Below, in pieces: positions 16,702 to 24,847 of a DNA stretch of 64,000 nucleotides; position 1 is the first letter of the stretch; the number at the start of each line of letters is the position of its first letter. The translations under genes were made by a program, and so were the position numbers. Below the pieces are notes generated by a model. That model had not been told where the DNA came from, searched no databases, and saw nothing but the letters and a program-made list of their open reading frames with translations. Source of the DNA: CADEDH01 sp041394285. GTDB lineage: Bacteria > Actinomycetota > Acidimicrobiia > Acidimicrobiales > SZUA-35. The stretch covers positions 1 to 64,000 of the forward strand of contig JAWKIL010000008.1 of the NCBI GenBank assembly GCA_041394285.1. The letters are read 5' to 3'.

Positions 16702-17510
16702 GCGACGGCTGGCGGGTGCCGGCCCGCGCCACCACCAACGCCGGGCGCTCGATCGTGGTCACCGGGGCCGGGTCAGGCATCGGCCGGGCCACGGTGCAGG
16801 TGCTGGCCGGGCAGGGCGCCAACGTGGTGGCCGTAGACCTCACCGACGACTCCCTGGCCTGGCTCGACGAGGTGCCGGAGCTGGCCGGCGTGGTGCCGGT
16901 CAGCGGCAGCGTCACCGACACCTCCACCAACGCCGAGATGGTGGCCGCCGCGGTGAAGGCGTTCGGTCGGCTCGACGCCGTGGCGCTCAACGCTGGGATC
17001 GTGGTGACGGGCGACATCACCCGGGGCTCGATCGAGGACTACGACCGGGTGATGGACGTCAACGTCCGGGGCGTGGTGCTGGGTCTCAAGGCCGCCCTGG
17101 AGGTGATGGAAGCCGGCTCGTCGATCGTGATCACCGGCTCCATCTCGGGCCTCGGCGGAGACTCCGGCCTGTGGGCCTACAACGCGGCCAAGGCCGCCGT
17201 GGTCAACCTGGCCCGATCGGCGGCCCTCGACGTGGCCCACCGCGACATCCGGGTCAACGCCGTGTGCCCCGGGGCCACCCGTTCGGCCATGACGGCCGGG
17301 GTGCAGGGCCATGCGCAGGGCCAGGCCATGGCCGCCCGGGTACCGCTGGGCCGGTTCGCCCAGCCCTGGGAGATCGGCGAGGTCATCGCCTTCCTCGCCT
17401 CGCCGGCATCGTCCCACGTCACCGGCGTGGCCATCCCGGTCGACGGCGGCACCACGGCCGACAACGGCCAGTGGGCCACCTACGGCGCCCGCTCCGCCGG
17501 CTTCCAGTAG
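16698..17510 (+). CDS. Short-chain dehydrogenase/reductase
   Basis: 270-aa classical SDR. Coenzyme motif TGAGSGIG (residues 22-29) with VDLTDD acidic end of beta-2, favouring NAD(H); NAG motif; catalytic Ser in ITGSISG and Tyr161-Lys165 (YNAAK). Oxidises or reduces a hydroxyl/keto group. The start GTG overlaps the methyltransferase stop. Last but one gene of the 12.8-18.4 kb co-directional set. Confidence 0.92.
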   Translation: MSDGWRVPARATTNAGRSIVVTGAGSGIGRATVQVLAGQGANVVAVDLTDDSLAWLDEVPELAGVVPVSGSVTDTSTNAEMVAAAVKAFGRLDAVALNAGIVVTGDITRGSIEDYDRVMDVNVRGVVLGLKAALEVMEAGSSIVITGSISGLGGDSGLWAYNAAKAAVVNLARSAALDVAHRDIRVNAVCPGATRSAMTAGVQGHAQGQAMAARVPLGRFAQPWEIGEVIAFLASPASSHVTGVAIPVDGGTTADNGQWATYGARSAGFQ

Positions 17511-17561
17511 CCCCTCCGTCCCCTCCCACGCCCCCATCCCCCTGCCTCCCCGGGAGACACC

Positions 17562-18443
17562 GTGCCTCTGACCCCGACCGCCCACGCCTGTGCCAGCTGC
17601 ACCCCCGGCCCCAACCGGGTGATCGACCACGAGCGGGCCGTGCTCAACGTGCCCCGGGGGTTCCGGGGGCCGCCCGAGTCGGTCCACGGGGGAGCGGTGG
17701 CCGGCCTGATCGTGTGCCTGGCCGACGCCCACCTGGCCGGCCCCACCGCCCGGTTCAACGTGCGGCTCCACGCCCCGCCTCCGCTGGTCACCGACCTGCC
17801 GTACCAGGTCATCCCGTCCGAGGGGGGCCAGCGTCTGCGCTTCGAGGTGACCGGCCCCGACGGGGCCACCGTGCTGTCGGGCTGGGCGGCCACGGCCGAG
17901 GGGATCGAGGCCGGGCTCGACCCGGTGGTGCCCGAGGACATCGTGGCCGATCTGGCCGCCCACACCACGCTGACCGACGCCGAGCGGCGGTGCTTCGAGG
18001 GCCAGGTCGACCATCTGACCGAGGAGTTCGGCGAGTGCTTCGGGTGCGGGCCGGCCAACGCCGAGGGCCTCCACCTGCGGCCCCGGGCCATCGACGACCG
18101 GCGGGCCTGGAGCGAGTGGCGGCCCGAGGCCCGCTGGCTCGACGGCGACCGCCTGGGCACCCTGGCGGCGGTGGCGGCGCTCGACTGCTCCTCGTCGATC
18201 CCGTTCCGCCAGCTCGGTGTGCTGAGCGCCGACGAGCTGGCCCTCACCCTGCTCGGCACGTACGACGCCGAGATCCGCCGCCGGCCCCCGGCCGAGCTGC
18301 CGGGCGGGGAGTCGTACCGGATCGTCACCGCTCCCCGGCGCCGGGACGGCCGCAAGATCTGGGCCGACATCGGCCTGTTCGGGCCCGACGGCGAGGTCTA
18401 CGTGCTGGGCTGCGCCACCTGGATCCTGGTCAAGCAGGGCTGA
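17562..18443 (+). CDS. Double-hotdog thioesterase-like protein
   Basis: 293 aa. The second half carries CFGCGPANAEGLHLRP, the opening of many hotdog thioesterases of the PaaI/4HBT type. The first half has a second, degenerate opening (CASCTPGPN) and an HGGAVAGLIVCLAD helix typical of the hotdog active site. It therefore looks like two fused hotdog units. A thioesterase acting on acyl-CoA is the likely but unproven role. GTG 17562 has CGGGAG 6 nt upstream. It closes the oxidative cluster and ends 20 bp before the convergent MFS gene. Confidence 0.65.
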   Translation: MPLTPTAHACASCTPGPNRVIDHERAVLNVPRGFRGPPESVHGGAVAGLIVCLADAHLAGPTARFNVRLHAPPPLVTDLPYQVIPSEGGQRLRFEVTGPDGATVLSGWAATAEGIEAGLDPVVPEDIVADLAAHTTLTDAERRCFEGQVDHLTEEFGECFGCGPANAEGLHLRPRAIDDRRAWSEWRPEARWLDGDRLGTLAAVAALDCSSSIPFRQLGVLSADELALTLLGTYDAEIRRRPPAELPGGESYRIVTAPRRRDGRKIWADIGLFGPDGEVYVLGCATWILVKQG

Positions 18444-18463
18444 AGCGGTAAACAACCGTCGGT

Positions 18464-19750
18464 TCAGGTTGCGGGCAGGGGCTCGGCCGGCGCGGGCTCC
18501 TCCCGGCGCCGGGCGGCGAAAGCGGCCACCAGCAGGCCCCCGGCGGCCACCATGGCCAGCGTGGCCAGGAGGTGGTAGCCGACGGCCCGGCGGATGAACC
18601 CGGAGGTGAACCCGGCCAGCCCGCCGCACAGGCTCATCATCAGGTCGGCCGAGCCCTGCACCGCCACCCGGTGTTCGGCCGGCACGCTCTCGCTCAGCAG
18701 GCTGGACCCGCCGATCAGGCCGAAGTTCCAGCCCAGGCCGAGGCCCCACAGCGACGGGAACAGCAGCTGCTCCACGTCGCCCGACAGGGCGGCCAGGGCA
18801 CAGGAGCCGATGATGGCCACCGCCCCGATCATGATCGTGTAGAGCCGGCCCCGGGTGTCGGAGATGCGGCCCACCAGCGGGCTGAAGGCGTACATGCCGG
18901 CGATGTGGAGCGACACCACGTACTGGCTCACCCCTTCGTGCCCATGCAGCTTGAGGTGCACCGGTGTCATCGCCATCACGCCCACCATCGCCCCCTGGGA
19001 GATCATCATGGCCGCCAGGGCGAGCCGGGACCGGGGCTGGGCGTTGATGACCCGCAGGGCCGTCATCAGCTTGGGCCGCTCGGCCCGGGCGTCGGGGTCG
19101 ATCCCGCCCGCCACCACCAGGGGATCGGGGCGGAGCTGGAGGCCGATGTTGACGGCGGCGGCGGCGAACAGGGCCGAGCTGACCAGCCACGGGCCGGTGT
19201 AGCGGTGCAGGCCCAGCACGTGCTCGCTCAGCCACTCGGCCGGGCCCACCAGCAGCGGCCCGAACACGGCGCCGAAGGTGGAGGCGAACACGATCCGGCT
19301 CATGGCCTGGCCCCGTTCGGCCGGCAGGGCCAGGTCGGTGGCGGCGTACCGGGCCTGGAGGTTGGCGGCCTGGCCGTTGCCGAACACGAACAGGCCGACC
19401 AGGAACACCGCCAGCTGGTCGTGCTGGGCGCCGAAGGCGGCGATCAGCCCGCCCACCACGGCCAGCATGTAGCCCATCTGGAGGCCCGGCCGCCGGCCCA
19501 GACGCCGCATCCGGCGGGCCATCATCTGCGACATCACCGCCGTGCCGGTGGTCGTGGTGGCGGTGGCGATGCCGGCCCACGGCGTGTTCTGGCCCAGGAT
19601 GTCCTGGACCACGAAGGCGCCGACCACGATGGCCGACGCCAGCGCTCCGGCCCCCACCATCTGGCCCAGCATCAGCACCCGCAGCGTGCGGCGCTGGATC
19701 GCGGCCCGCTCGGCCGCCTCGTACTCGGTGAGCTCGTTCTCGTCGGACAT
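18464..19750 (-). CDS. Major facilitator superfamily transporter
   Basis: 428-aa integral membrane protein with about 12 hydrophobic helices. An MFS loop signature is visible in RMRRLGRRPGLQMGY between helices 2 and 3, and a second loop RISDTRGRLYTI in the C-terminal half. Probably a proton-coupled exporter; substrate unknown. A GGGAGAG site precedes the ATG. It follows an enoyl-CoA hydratase gene by 9 bp on the same strand, so the two are likely co-transcribed. Confidence 0.9.
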   Translation of the reverse strand: MSDENELTEYEAAERAAIQRRTLRVLMLGQMVGAGALASAIVVGAFVVQDILGQNTPWAGIATATTTTGTAVMSQMMARRMRRLGRRPGLQMGYMLAVVGGLIAAFGAQHDQLAVFLVGLFVFGNGQAANLQARYAATDLALPAERGQAMSRIVFASTFGAVFGPLLVGPAEWLSEHVLGLHRYTGPWLVSSALFAAAAVNIGLQLRPDPLVVAGGIDPDARAERPKLMTALRVINAQPRSRLALAAMMISQGAMVGVMAMTPVHLKLHGHEGVSQYVVSLHIAGMYAFSPLVGRISDTRGRLYTIMIGAVAIIGSCALAALSGDVEQLLFPSLWGLGLGWNFGLIGGSSLLSESVPAEHRVAVQGSADLMMSLCGGLAGFTSGFIRRAVGYHLLATLAMVAAGGLLVAAFAARRREEPAPAEPLPAT

Positions 19751-19759
19751 GATCTCTCC

Positions 19760-20560
19760 CTACCGGCCGCTGAAGTTGGGTGGGCGCTTCTCGATGAACG
19801 CCTGGCGGCCCTCGTCGAAGTCGGCGGTGGCCCGGGCCAGGTGGAGGGCGAGGCCCTGCTGGCGGTAGGCGTCGTCCACCGACGCCTCCCAGCTGTGGTA
19901 CACCGCCGCCTTGGTGATGCCCAGCACCTTGGTGGGCCCGGAGGCCAGCTCCGCCACCAGGGCGCCGGTTGCGGCGTCGAGCTCGTCGTCGGGGGCGACG
20001 GCGGTGACGAGTCCCCACCGCTCGGCTTCGACCGCGCTGAGCGTGGCCCCCCGCATGGCCCACTCCAGCGCCTTGCCGATGCCGACGTACTGCTGGAGCA
20101 GGCTGGTGCCGGTGGCCAGGCCCCGGCGGACGAAGGGGATGGCCAGGGTGGCCGTCTCGGCCATCACCCGGAAGTCGCAGGCCAGGGCCAGGTTGAACCC
20201 GGCCCCGTGGGCGTGGCCGTTGATGCGGGCGATCACCGGCTTGGGCATGGCCCGCAGCCGGTGCACGATCAGGGGCCAGCGGCCCTCACCCCGGGTGTAC
20301 TGCTCGATCGGGTCGGCCAGGGGGCGCAGGGGGGTGTCGGCGTCGGCCATGTCCCGCAGGTCGTCGCCGGCGCAGAAGGCCCGGCCGGCCCCGGTGAGCA
20401 CCACCACCCGCACCGAGCGGTCCCGCTCGATGGTGTCGATCACGTCGAGCAGCTCGATCCCGATGCGGATGTTCAGGGCGTTCAGCCGGTCGGGCCGGCT
20501 GAGGGTGATGCGGCAGCAGCCGCCGTCGGTCTCGACCTCCAGGTGACGGTATTCGGTCAT
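19760..20560 (-). CDS. Enoyl-CoA hydratase/isomerase family protein
   Basis: 266-aa crotonase-fold enzyme. Oxyanion-hole segments: GAGRAFCAGDDLRDM and GHAHGAGFNLALACDF. It hydrates 2-enoyl-CoAs or a related reaction; the crotonase fold has many activities, so specificity is open. ATG 20560 is supported by AGGGGGAA upstream. It lies between an SDR and an MFS gene, all on the minus strand. Confidence 0.9.
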   Translation of the reverse strand: MTEYRHLEVETDGGCCRITLSRPDRLNALNIRIGIELLDVIDTIERDRSVRVVVLTGAGRAFCAGDDLRDMADADTPLRPLADPIEQYTRGEGRWPLIVHRLRAMPKPVIARINGHAHGAGFNLALACDFRVMAETATLAIPFVRRGLATGTSLLQQYVGIGKALEWAMRGATLSAVEAERWGLVTAVAPDDELDAATGALVAELASGPTKVLGITKAAVYHSWEASVDDAYRQQGLALHLARATADFDEGRQAFIEKRPPNFSGR

Positions 20561-20610
20561 GTGGTTCCCCCTGGCCGCCGGCGGCGACCGTGCGGTCGGA
20601 TAGCGTGCGA

Positions 20611-21420
20611 TCAGATGGCGGTCCAGCCGCCGTCGACGAACAGGACCTGGCCGGTGACGAACGTTGAGGCGTCGCTGGCCAGGAAGATCAGGGCACCGTC
20701 GAGCTCGCCCTCGTTGCCGGGACGGCCCATCGGGGTGCCGTCGACGATGTAGGCGATGCCCCCTGAGGTGGCGAACATGTTGGCGTTCATCTCCGTCTCG
20801 AACCAGCCGGGGGCGATGGCGTTGCACCGCACCCCCTTGCGGGCCCACTGCGAGGCCAGCTCCCGGGTGAGGTTGTGGAGGCCGCCCTTGGCCGCCGAGT
20901 AGCCGGGGATCTTGAGCCGGCCCCCGCCCCCGGCCCCCAGCACCGAGCCGATGTTGATGACCGACCCCGGCCGCTGGTTCTCGATCATCCACCGGGCGCT
21001 CAGGCGGGCCAGCTCGTACGGCGCCACCAGGTCGATCTCCAGCTCCCGGCGGAACTCGTCGAGGTCGTCGTCGATGGCGGCCAGCACCCGGGTGATGCCG
21101 GCGTTGTTGATCACCACGTCGATCTGGCCGAACTCCTCCAGCGTCGCCGCCACCAGGGCGGCGGGGGCGCCGGGGGCGGCCAGGTCGCACTCCACGGCCA
21201 GGGCCCGGGGTAGGGCGCCGGCCAGGTCGTTCAGCCGGTCGACCCGGCGGGCCGCCATCACCACCGAGGCCCCGGTGGCGCTCAGGGCCCGGGCGAAGCG
21301 GTGACCGAGGCCCGAGCTGGCCCCGGTGAGGATGGCCACCTTGCCGTCGAGGCGGAACGAGGCGAGCGGGTCGACGGTGGGCCCGGCGGCCGGGCTGGTA
21401 TCGGTAGCCATGGCCCGCAT
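20611..21420 (-). CDS. Short-chain dehydrogenase/reductase
   Basis: 269-aa classical SDR. Coenzyme motif TGASSGLG, arginine pair MAARRVDRL after beta-2 favouring NADP(H), NNAG, catalytic Ser in NIGSVLG and Tyr174-Lys178 (YSAAK). The C-terminal FVTGQVLFVDGGWT block is typical of FabG-like reductases. Start is either ATG 21420 or ATG 21411. Together with the downstream enoyl-CoA hydratase it could form part of a beta-oxidation-like step, an inference from context only. Confidence 0.92.
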   Translation of the reverse strand: MRAMATDTSPAAGPTVDPLASFRLDGKVAILTGASSGLGHRFARALSATGASVVMAARRVDRLNDLAGALPRALAVECDLAAPGAPAALVAATLEEFGQIDVVINNAGITRVLAAIDDDLDEFRRELEIDLVAPYELARLSARWMIENQRPGSVINIGSVLGAGGGGRLKIPGYSAAKGGLHNLTRELASQWARKGVRCNAIAPGWFETEMNANMFATSGGIAYIVDGTPMGRPGNEGELDGALIFLASDASTFVTGQVLFVDGGWTAI

Positions 21421-21510
21421 GTTGACACGTCCCGCCCGCCCCGGCGAACGCCGACGCCGGGCCCGCCGGGCCGTGCATGCGCCGTCCGGCCGCCGCCGCC
21501 CACTCCCGGG

Positions 21511-21625
21511 CGAACTGCGCGACGGAAATCGCGCCCCGCCAACGAACTGCGTCGCGTTCTGGTTGAAAGACGGCGAAAACGTCACGCAGATCGGCGGACG
21601 GGCGCGAGTTCCGTCGCGCAGTTCG
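21511..21625. repeat. Nested-palindrome repeat, copy B
   Basis: 115 bp with perfect 17-bp terminal inverted repeats: CGAACTGCGCGACGGAA (21511-21527) and TTCCGTCGCGCAGTTCG (21609-21625). Inner arm CTGCGTCGCGTTCT is visible; the matching inner arm is diverged. It ends 4 bp before the stop of the TPP beta-subunit gene. Confidence 0.87.
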
Positions 21626-21629
21626 AGAG

Positions 21630-22232
21630 TCAGAGGGGGGTGACGCCCAGGTGGCGGCGGAAGCGGGCGGCCAGGTGATGGCCGTCGCGGGGTGGGAGCA
21701 CGAGCGGCACCGGATCGGCCGACACGGCCACCGTGAGGAACACCGGCCCCGGCTGGTGGCGGGCGGCGTCGACGGCGTCGGCCAGCTGGGCCTCGGCGGT
21801 GACGGTGACGGCCACCAGCCAGCCGCAGGCGGCGGCCACGGCGGCCAGGTCGGTGCGGCCGCCATCGGCCCGGTTGGTGTGGGTGGGTTGCATGCCGGTC
21901 TCGCCGTAGTGGCCGTTGTCGATCACCGCCAGGGCCAGGTTGGCCGGCTGCATCCGCCCGATGGTGGACAGCGAGCCCAGGCCCATCAGGGCCTCGCCGT
22001 CGCCCGTGACCACCAGCACCCGGCGGTCGGGCCGGGCCAGGGCCAGGCCGAGGCCGATCGAGGCGGCCCCGCCCATCGCCCCCCACAGGGGAAAGGTGGC
22101 GTCGTGGTCGCCGGCGGCGGTGGCGTCCCAGGCGGTGGAGCCGAGGCCGGTGACCACCAGCAGGTCGTCGTCCCGGTCGGCCAGGAGCCGGGCCACCACG
22201 GCCCGCCGGTCGAGGGCCCCGGCCGCCGTCAC
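21630..22232 (-). CDS. TPP-binding (beta) subunit of a sulfopyruvate/phosphonopyruvate decarboxylase-like enzyme
   Basis: 200 aa. The TPP motif runs from GDGEALMGLGSLSTIGR to NGHYGETG, as in ComE-type sulfopyruvate decarboxylase beta subunits and phosphonopyruvate decarboxylases. The enzyme removes CO2 from a 2-oxo acid to give an aldehyde. The GTG start overlaps the alpha-subunit TGA (GTGA), so the two chains are translated together. The upstream SDR may reduce the aldehyde formed; that is inference. Confidence 0.82.
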   Translation of the reverse strand: MTAAGALDRRAVVARLLADRDDDLLVVTGLGSTAWDATAAGDHDATFPLWGAMGGAASIGLGLALARPDRRVLVVTGDGEALMGLGSLSTIGRMQPANLALAVIDNGHYGETGMQPTHTNRADGGRTDLAAVAAACGWLVAVTVTAEAQLADAVDAARHQPGPVFLTVAVSADPVPLVLPPRDGHHLAARFRRHLGVTPL

Positions 22233-22798
22233 GGCCGGCTCCCGCGGGCCTGGGCGCCGGGGGCCGGCGCCGGGGCGAACGCCTTGGCTCCGATGGCCCG
22301 TTGCCCGATGGTGACGGCGCAGGCCGTGCCGCCCCGGAACACCATGGTGGCCGCCGCCTCCACCGTCTCGGCGATGCGGCTCGCGTCGTCGACCTCGAAG
22401 GTCACGAGCCCGCACAGCCGCAGCACCTCGGGTGTGATCTGGCCCATCGGCAGCTGCCAGGGGTTGGCCTCGCCGAACTGGCCCCGCATGGTCACGATCA
22501 CCAGCCCGGCCACCCCACAGCTGCGCCACAGCGACAGCATGTTCACGCAGTTGCCCACCCCGCTCGACTGCATGAGCACGGCACTGCGCTGCCCGCCCAG
22601 CCACGCCCCGGCAGCCAGGGCGATGCCCTCCTCCTCGGTGGACAGGGGCACCAGCGTGATGGCGGGGTCGGCCCGGCACGAGGTGATGACGGCGCTGAGG
22701 CCGGCGTCGGGCACGTACGACACCTGGGTCAGCTCGTGGCGTCGCAGGACGTCGTGCACCTCGGCCGCCCACGCCGCTTCGGTGGCGCCGACGGTCAC
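22229..22798 (-). CDS. Alpha (PYR-domain) subunit of the same TPP decarboxylase
   Basis: 189 aa. PYR-domain features: YVPDAGLSAV near the start, the activating Glu region LSTEEEGIALAAGAWLGG, and LMQSSGVGNCVN. This matches ComD-type alpha subunits. The split into two chains is as in archaeal/bacterial ComDE rather than the fused form. The GTG start overlaps the preceding SDR stop, giving an SDR-alpha-beta coupled operon. Confidence 0.82.
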   Translation of the reverse strand: MTVGATEAAWAAEVHDVLRRHELTQVSYVPDAGLSAVITSCRADPAITLVPLSTEEEGIALAAGAWLGGQRSAVLMQSSGVGNCVNMLSLWRSCGVAGLVIVTMRGQFGEANPWQLPMGQITPEVLRLCGLVTFEVDDASRIAETVEAAATMVFRGGTACAVTIGQRAIGAKAFAPAPAPGAQARGSRP

Positions 22799-23661
22799 AG
22801 GCGGCGGGCGACGGGGGCCTGGCCGGTGGTGCCGTGGGCCATGCCGACCATGCGGTGCACGTTGCGGGTGTTCTTGAGCCGGCCGAAGATGCGGGGCCCG
22901 GCGGCCAGCAGCGCCCCGTCCACCGCGATCGACTGGCCGCTCACGAAGGCCGAGTCGTCGCCGGCCAGCCACAGGGCGGCGCCGGCGATGTCGGCCCCCT
23001 CGCCCCGCTTGGGCAGGGGCTGGAGCTCGGACACCATGGCCTCGGCGTCCTCCACGTCGCCTCCGTGCATCAGGGGGGTGAAGATGACGCCGGGGCAGAT
23101 GGCGTTGACCCGGATGCTGTGGGGGGCCAGCTCCAGGGCGGTGGTGGTGGTGAGGTTGACCACGGCCGCCTTGGCCGCCGAATAGGCCTGGGGCCCGGCC
23201 CCGCCGCCGAGGCCGGCCACCGAGGCGGTGTTGATGATCGACCCGCCCTCGCCCTGCTCGATCAGCACCCGGGCCGCGTGCTTGGTGCCGAGGAACACGC
23301 CCCGCACCAGCACGGCGAAGGTGGCGTCCCAGTGGTCCACCTCGATCTCGGTGATGGGGCCGAAGGCGCCGCCGATGCCGGCGTTGTTGAACACGATGTC
23401 GAGGCGGCCGAAGGCGTCGGTGGCCAGGGCCACGGCGGCGGCCACGTCGTCCTCCACGCTCACGTCGCAGCGGGTGAAGCGGGCCGCCGGGCCCAGGGCC
23501 TCGGCCGCCGCCCGTCCGGCCTCGGCGTTGAAGTCGGCGATGACGACGTTCGCCCCCTCGGCCACGAACCGCTCGGCGGTGGCCAACCCCATGCCGCTGG
23601 CGGCGCCCGTGATCACCGCCACCTTGCCCGCTAGCTGCCCGTTCCCGCTGCCGTCGCTCAT
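22795..23661 (-). CDS. Short-chain dehydrogenase/reductase
   Basis: 288-aa SDR. TGAASGMG coenzyme motif, Asp at the end of beta-2 (IADFNAE) favouring NAD(H), NNAGIGG, Ser in NTASVAG and Tyr160-Lys164 (YSAAK). It is about 25-30 residues longer than usual at the C-terminus (KNTRNVHRMVGMAHGTTG). First gene of the SDR-TPP decarboxylase operon; AAGGGA lies before the ATG. Confidence 0.92.
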   Translation of the reverse strand: MSDGSGNGQLAGKVAVITGAASGMGLATAERFVAEGANVVIADFNAEAGRAAAEALGPAARFTRCDVSVEDDVAAAVALATDAFGRLDIVFNNAGIGGAFGPITEIEVDHWDATFAVLVRGVFLGTKHAARVLIEQGEGGSIINTASVAGLGGGAGPQAYSAAKAAVVNLTTTTALELAPHSIRVNAICPGVIFTPLMHGGDVEDAEAMVSELQPLPKRGEGADIAGAALWLAGDDSAFVSGQSIAVDGALLAAGPRIFGRLKNTRNVHRMVGMAHGTTGQAPVARRL

Positions 23662-23761
23662 CTGGTCCGGTCCCTTCTGCCGAGAGTGCGGCACCCCGGT
23701 GGGGTGCCCGGGCCGATCCTGCCACCTGGCCCCGCCGCCGGCCAGCGGGCCCGCCCAACCT

Positions 23762-23812
23762 CCGAACTGTGGCGCCAGGTGCTGCCATCTGCGCGTTGGC
23801 GCCACAGTTCGG
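23762..23812. repeat. Palindromic intergenic element
   Basis: CCGAACTGTGGCGCCA (23762-23777) and TGGCGCCACAGTTCGG (23797-23812) are perfect 16-bp inverted repeats across a 19-nt loop. It sits between two minus-strand genes and starts with the same CGAACTG end as repeat copy B, but the rest differs. Confidence 0.75.
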
Positions 23813-23841
23813 CCTCGGTTGGCCCGCTGCTCGCCCGGGGG

Positions 23842-24219
23842 TCAGGGGACGGCGATGCCGAAGAACCCGAGCGTGACGGTGATGCGGCCGTCGGGGGCCA
23901 GGCGCATGGCGTCGATCCCGTCGACGATGGTGGTGCCGTCGGCCCCGGTGAGGGTCCAGGCGAAGCGGGCCTGGCTGTGGTGGGTGTCGACGGCCGAGGA
24001 CCGGGTGAACGTCGAGCCGGGGAAGCGCTCGGCGATGCCGTCCATCATGGCCGTGATACCCAGGTGGCCGGCCACCTCGGAGGCACCGTCGCAGTAGTAG
24101 GCGTCAGGGCTGAACACGGCCTCGACCAGGGCCGGGCGGTCCTGGGGCGAGGCGTTCCAGGCGTCGAGGTAGCGGCCGACGGTGGTCTCGGCGTCGATCG
24201 TGGTTGCGGTGTCGGTCAT
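23842..24219 (-). CDS. SnoaL-like/NTF2-fold protein
   Basis: 125 aa (VGRYLDAWNASPQDRPALVEA; FSPDAYYCDGASEVAGHLGI; then paired strands RFAWTLTGADGT and DGRITVTLGFFG). Nuclear-transport-factor-2-like fold with a central cavity. Function unassigned. ATG 24219 is chosen over the longer frame because AAAGGAAG lies about 8 nt upstream. Confidence 0.8.
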   Translation of the reverse strand: MTDTATTIDAETTVGRYLDAWNASPQDRPALVEAVFSPDAYYCDGASEVAGHLGITAMMDGIAERFPGSTFTRSSAVDTHHSQARFAWTLTGADGTTIVDGIDAMRLAPDGRITVTLGFFGIAVP

Positions 24220-24315
24220 TGGTTCGCTTCCTTTGCTCGGGCCGGGCGCTGCGCCCGGCCGGGTGATGAGATCCACTCTCCTCCCGGGCCGGCGCGGCGG
24301 CGATTACCCGTTGGG

Positions 24316-24321
24316 TAGCGT
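24316..24321 (+). promoter_or_regulatory. Putative -10 box, leaderless RidA-like gene
   Basis: TAGCGT lies 6 nt before GTG 24328, with no ribosome binding site. Confidence 0.45.
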
Positions 24322-24327
24322 GCCCGT

Positions 24328-24726
24328 GTGAGCAGCCCGGTCAACGTCACCATCGCCCCCGCCGCCATCGCCCCGCCGGCCGCCAACTACGCCCACGCTG
24401 TGGCCACAACCGGGGCCGGGCGCTGGCTCCACACCTCGGGTGTGGTGCCGGTGGCCCCCGACGGCACCGTCCCGGACGGGGTGGCGGCCCAGGCCGAGGT
24501 GATCTGGGCCAACATCGGGGCCATGCTGGCCGAGGCCGGGATGGGCCCGGCCGACGTGGTGTCGGTGACCACCTACGTCACCCCGGGTCAGGTGCTGGCC
24601 GACGTCATGGCCGCCCGCGACCGGTTCCTGGCCGGCCACCGGGCGGCGTCGACCCTGCTGGTGGTGCCCGAGCTGGCCCAGCCGGCCTGGCTGCTGGAGA
24701 TCCAGGTGATCGCCGCTGCGGCCTGA
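24328..24726 (+). CDS. RidA/YjgF-family protein lacking the catalytic Arg
   Basis: 132 aa, usual length for the family, trimeric chorismate-mutase-like fold. Blocks: LHTSGVVPVAPDGTVP, NIGAMLAEAGMGPADVVSVTTYV and a C-terminal WLLEIQVIAAA. In true RidA imine deaminases the strand before the C-terminus contains an ARST-like Arg; here the same place reads HRAAST, so the Arg appears replaced by Ala. It is more likely one of the Rid sub-groups without enamine deaminase activity. Stop codon is part of a downstream hairpin. Confidence 0.85.
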   Translation: MSSPVNVTIAPAAIAPPAANYAHAVATTGAGRWLHTSGVVPVAPDGTVPDGVAAQAEVIWANIGAMLAEAGMGPADVVSVTTYVTPGQVLADVMAARDRFLAGHRAASTLLVVPELAQPAWLLEIQVIAAAA

Positions 24727-24770
24727 TCCCCGATCCCGCCTCCAGGGGGTGAGGTGTCAGATCGGGGTCA
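24724..24770 (+). terminator. Hairpin starting at the RidA stop codon
   Basis: TGATCCCCGATC (24724-24735) pairs with GATCGGGGTCA (24760-24770) with one bulge, then AGAAAAG follows. Likely terminator; its TCAGATCGGGG arm also resembles the ends of the repeats near 31.4 kb. Confidence 0.5.
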
Positions 24771-24835
24771 GAAAAGTGTCATCCACCGTGCAATCCAGGG
24801 CCATCGATCGGCGTCGGGGCAGGCCACGAGGGCTC

Positions 24836-24841
24836 TAGAGT
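24836..24841 (+). promoter_or_regulatory. Putative -10 box, leaderless molybdenum hydroxylase operon
   Basis: TAGAGT lies 6 nt before ATG 24848, the first gene of the operon. Confidence 0.45.
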
Positions 24842-24847
24842 GAGCCG

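Noticed and set aside
16773..20063. Long minus-strand open frame opposite the SDR and thioesterase genes and out of frame over the MFS gene
   Set aside because: Composition is Gly/Arg/Pro-rich shadow sequence, and it overlaps genes with clear family motifs on the other strand or frame.
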